A model generated the notes under the pieces. The model worked only from the letters and a program-made list of their open reading frames with translations, was not told the DNA's origin and did no database searches. The position numbers and the translations under genes are program-made. From contig CABIVQ010000003.1 in the NCBI GenBank assembly GCA_902362365.1, forward strand, positions 1 to 64,000: 64,000 bases of DNA. The letters run 5' to 3'. Shown piece by piece: positions 62,023 through 64,000 of the stretch (positions are counted from its first letter, which is position 1; every line of letters starts with the position of its first letter). This DNA is from Clostridiaceae bacterium. GTDB lineage: Bacteria > Bacillota > Clostridia > Peptostreptococcales > Peptostreptococcaceae.

Positions 62023-64000
62023 CTAGTTTTGTTTTATTATGTCTACGAAGGTTTCGTTATAAGTTACTTGACCACCTAAATCTGATACATTGCTACTTGT
62101 AATAAAATTGGGATTACCATGTCTTTTCCACCATCCAACATACATTTGGACTATATTATCCTTAACATTATTGTCTATTACTATTTGTACATTTATTTTA
62201 CCATTTTCCGATTGAAGACTTACAATCTCGTTATTGGCTATTTTTCTAATTATTGCCATTTCTTCATTAATATATGCTTTAGAAATACCTTTTTTATCCA
62301 TATAATGTTGACTAAATAATGTTTCTCTATGGTGAGTTGTTATTAATCTAAACTCACCCCCCCTTATTTTTTCAGGTTCAATATAAGTTGGTATAGGTGT
62401 TATACCCAAACTTTTAACTTTACTAGAATATAATTCAAATTTTCTCGATGGAGTTTCAAACTTCTTATCTTTCCAAGGAATACTTTTATGTATAGTAATA
62501 TATTCATTTTTTATTTTGTCTAAGTTTATAGATTTATCAACAGTCTTCAAAGGTTCAATAACTTTATTTAAATATTCTTTTTTTGATACCTGTGGATAGT
62601 TATTAATTTTCATAACCTTAGCTAACTCCCTAAAGAAATAGTATTCATCCATTAACTTGTTCATTGGCTCTACTGCTTTTTCATTATAAGTTATATAAGG
62701 ATTGCACATAGAACTATATAATAAATCTTCACTTTCTAGAGTTGCTGAGCATGGTATAAACAAATCACATTGACTTGCTGTATCTGTCATAAACATATCA
62801 AAACACACTTTAAACTCAATCTTATCGAAAGAAGATTCCAACTTATTTAAATTTGGTAACTGATTTAATAAATTACTTTTTACTATAACAGCCATCTTTA
62901 AAACAGCGTTATCCCCATTATTCACTGTACATTTTATAGAATTGTCTATAAATTCACTCAACTTATGCACATAAAACTCTCTATTCTGTGCATAAACATA
63001 ACTACAATAAGGATCTGTGTTCAATATAGCAGGGTACACTTTATTAGCATAATTAATACCACCTCCAGGGTACCCTATTTGTCCGGTAATTGCTCCTAAA
63101 GCATCTATTGCTCTTATTGTATTACCACCATTTCTATACTTTTGCATTCCATAGCCTAACCAAATAGAGCTATATTTTTGGCCATAAAGTTTAGCTAATT
63201 CTTTAATCGTATCTAATTCAATACCACACTCTCTAGATAAATAATCTAATTCTAAAGTATCTAGATAATTCTTATACTCTTCATATCCAAGCACATAAGA
63301 ATCTATATATTCTTTATCGCAAAGATTCTCTTTTATAATAATCTTAGTCATAGCCATTGCTAAAGCTCCATCTGTACCAGGATTTATTTGTATATAATAA
63401 TCAGCAATATTTGCAGTTGAAGTTTTTATTGGATCTATAACTATAACTTTACATCCATTTAATTTTGCATTTTGTAATATCTGCATAGTATGTATAGTTG
63501 TATATGCAGGGTTTTTCCCCCATATAAATATATTTTTACTATTTTTCATATCCTCTAAAGAGTGACTTCTAACATCTCCAAAGTCATAAGTTTGAGCCTT
63601 AATTCCAGCACTCCAGCAAGGACCTCCTTTTTGTTTGCTTACTCCACCATAAAAATTAAAAAATATATCTCCTATAGACTTTAATAATCCTCCATTTCCA
63701 TATTGCTCATAATACATGATGGACTGTGAGGAGTACTTATTTTTATAAAAATTAAGCTTTTCTGCCATTATTTCTATTGCTCTTTCAAAGGTAATCTCTA
63801 CCCATTCTCCATCTACCTTTAGTAAAGGATTATAAATTCTATCTGGATGATTTAATCTATCTAAATGAGATCTCCCCTTATTACAAATAAATCCCTTCGT
63901 AAAAGGATGCTCTTTATCACCTTCAATCTTAATAACCTTATTGTTTTCAACATGAACCTTTAATCTACATGCATCAAAGCAGTCTAAGGTGCAACCTTGA
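62023..64000 (-). CDS. Molybdopterin oxidoreductase catalytic subunit, N-terminus beyond the window
   Basis: The frame stays open from 64000 to the stop at 62023, so the ATG at 63768 is internal. Visible product is 658 residues. It begins in a [4Fe-4S]-binding domain with cysteines in CTLDCFDAC and later ICNKGR, followed by molybdopterin-binding blocks (GPCWSAG, IWGKNPAYT, VIDPIKT, GQIGYPGGG) and a C-terminal molydopterin dinucleotide-binding domain (RLITTHHRETLFSQH). The cofactor ligand may be the Cys of GPCWSAG. Substrate unknown. No partner subunit is visible in this window. Confidence 0.9.
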   Translation of the reverse strand, partial: QGCTLDCFDACRLKVHVENNKVIKIEGDKEHPFTKGFICNKGRSHLDRLNHPDRIYNPLLKVDGEWVEITFERAIEIMAEKLNFYKNKYSSQSIMYYEQYGNGGLLKSIGDIFFNFYGGVSKQKGGPCWSAGIKAQTYDFGDVRSHSLEDMKNSKNIFIWGKNPAYTTIHTMQILQNAKLNGCKVIVIDPIKTSTANIADYYIQINPGTDGALAMAMTKIIIKENLCDKEYIDSYVLGYEEYKNYLDTLELDYLSRECGIELDTIKELAKLYGQKYSSIWLGYGMQKYRNGGNTIRAIDALGAITGQIGYPGGGINYANKVYPAILNTDPYCSYVYAQNREFYVHKLSEFIDNSIKCTVNNGDNAVLKMAVIVKSNLLNQLPNLNKLESSFDKIEFKVCFDMFMTDTASQCDLFIPCSATLESEDLLYSSMCNPYITYNEKAVEPMNKLMDEYYFFRELAKVMKINNYPQVSKKEYLNKVIEPLKTVDKSINLDKIKNEYITIHKSIPWKDKKFETPSRKFELYSSKVKSLGITPIPTYIEPEKIRGGEFRLITTHHRETLFSQHYMDKKGISKAYINEEMAIIRKIANNEIVSLQSENGKINVQIVIDNNVKDNIVQMYVGWWKRHGNPNFITSSNVSDLGGQVTYNETFVDIIKQN

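Noticed and set aside
63768..63770. ATG at 63768 as the start of the molybdopterin oxidoreductase
   Set aside because: The frame continues upstream to the window edge and contains the iron-sulfur cluster cysteines and ICNKGR motif.

Overview
This is 64 kb of AT-rich, low-GC Gram-positive chromosome from an anaerobic spore-former. The spoIIA-sigF-spoVA cluster, a SpoIVB-type protease, YunB, a BofC-like protein, the clostridial SCIFF peptide with its radical-SAM maturase, class Ib ribonucleotide reductase and oxygen-independent HemZ point to class Clostridia. Gene content and order resemble the Clostridioides difficile relatives (Peptostreptococcaceae). The family placement is inference from gene content only. 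I see no rRNA, tRNA, CRISPR array, transposase or prophage, so this is ordinary housekeeping chromosome; the unusual material lies between genes.

Layout. 0.1-4 kb: an apparently truncated LytTR response regulator and nrdE-nrdF under two NrdR boxes. 4.5-17.5 kb: a minus-strand run of translation, nucleotide and stress genes (aspS, hisS, hemZ, MBL hydrolase, dtd, rel, apt, recJ, AarF/UbiB kinase). 17.8-26.3 kb: gamma-carbonic anhydrase, scfB, the 47-residue SCIFF gene scfA, a TIGR04086-type membrane protein, yajC, tgt, a cysteine-tailed membrane protein, queA, ruvB, ruvA and ruvC. 26.5-34.2 kb: BofC-like protein, small unknowns, a DUF1540 protein, YitT/YczE protein, polysaccharide deacetylase, manganese catalase, and a pyroglutamate cluster (DUF969-DUF979-pcp-GGCT-like). 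34.5-46.3 kb: yebC, nadE, two half-size TauE/SafE genes, a helix-turn-helix/TPR gene split by an in-frame stop, yigZ, NUDIX, HEAT protein, hflX, a membrane-anchored MutS-like ATPase, a stand-alone S4 paralog, and mntP behind a manganese riboswitch. 46.7-57.3 kb: ABC-F ATPase, NADH oxidase, PLC-like protein, amidase, SpoIVB-like protease, yunB and a class A PBP. 57.3-64 kb: spoVAE-AD-AC-AB-AA, sigF, spoIIAB, spoIIAA with a sigma-H-type promoter, and a molybdopterin oxidoreductase cut by the window edge.

The most interesting signal is a family of at least five, probably six, very long intergenic hairpins (about 100-170 nt), most of them directly after a stop codon. Their arms differ in sequence but stay paired. 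All share an apical module (AT, a two-base TT bulge, a GCA-type stem and loop, then AT), and several share a lower purine internal loop (GAA opposite GAA or AA, flanked by GC pairs). This looks like a conserved structured element and not a set of unrelated terminators. Second is a duplicated promoter with an identical Fur-family-like operator upstream of the S4 paralog: the first copy can only make a roughly 265-nt terminated RNA with no recognisable gene.

Regulation readable from the sequence: tandem NrdR boxes 31 bp apart (nrdEF), a yybP-ykoY-type manganese riboswitch with terminator (mntP), a Rex-like box (NADH oxidase), a sigma-H-type promoter (spoIIA), and Rho-independent terminators at most operon ends. 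Several genes have misleading upstream GTG codons inside their Shine-Dalgarno sequences; start positions here are adjusted for that.
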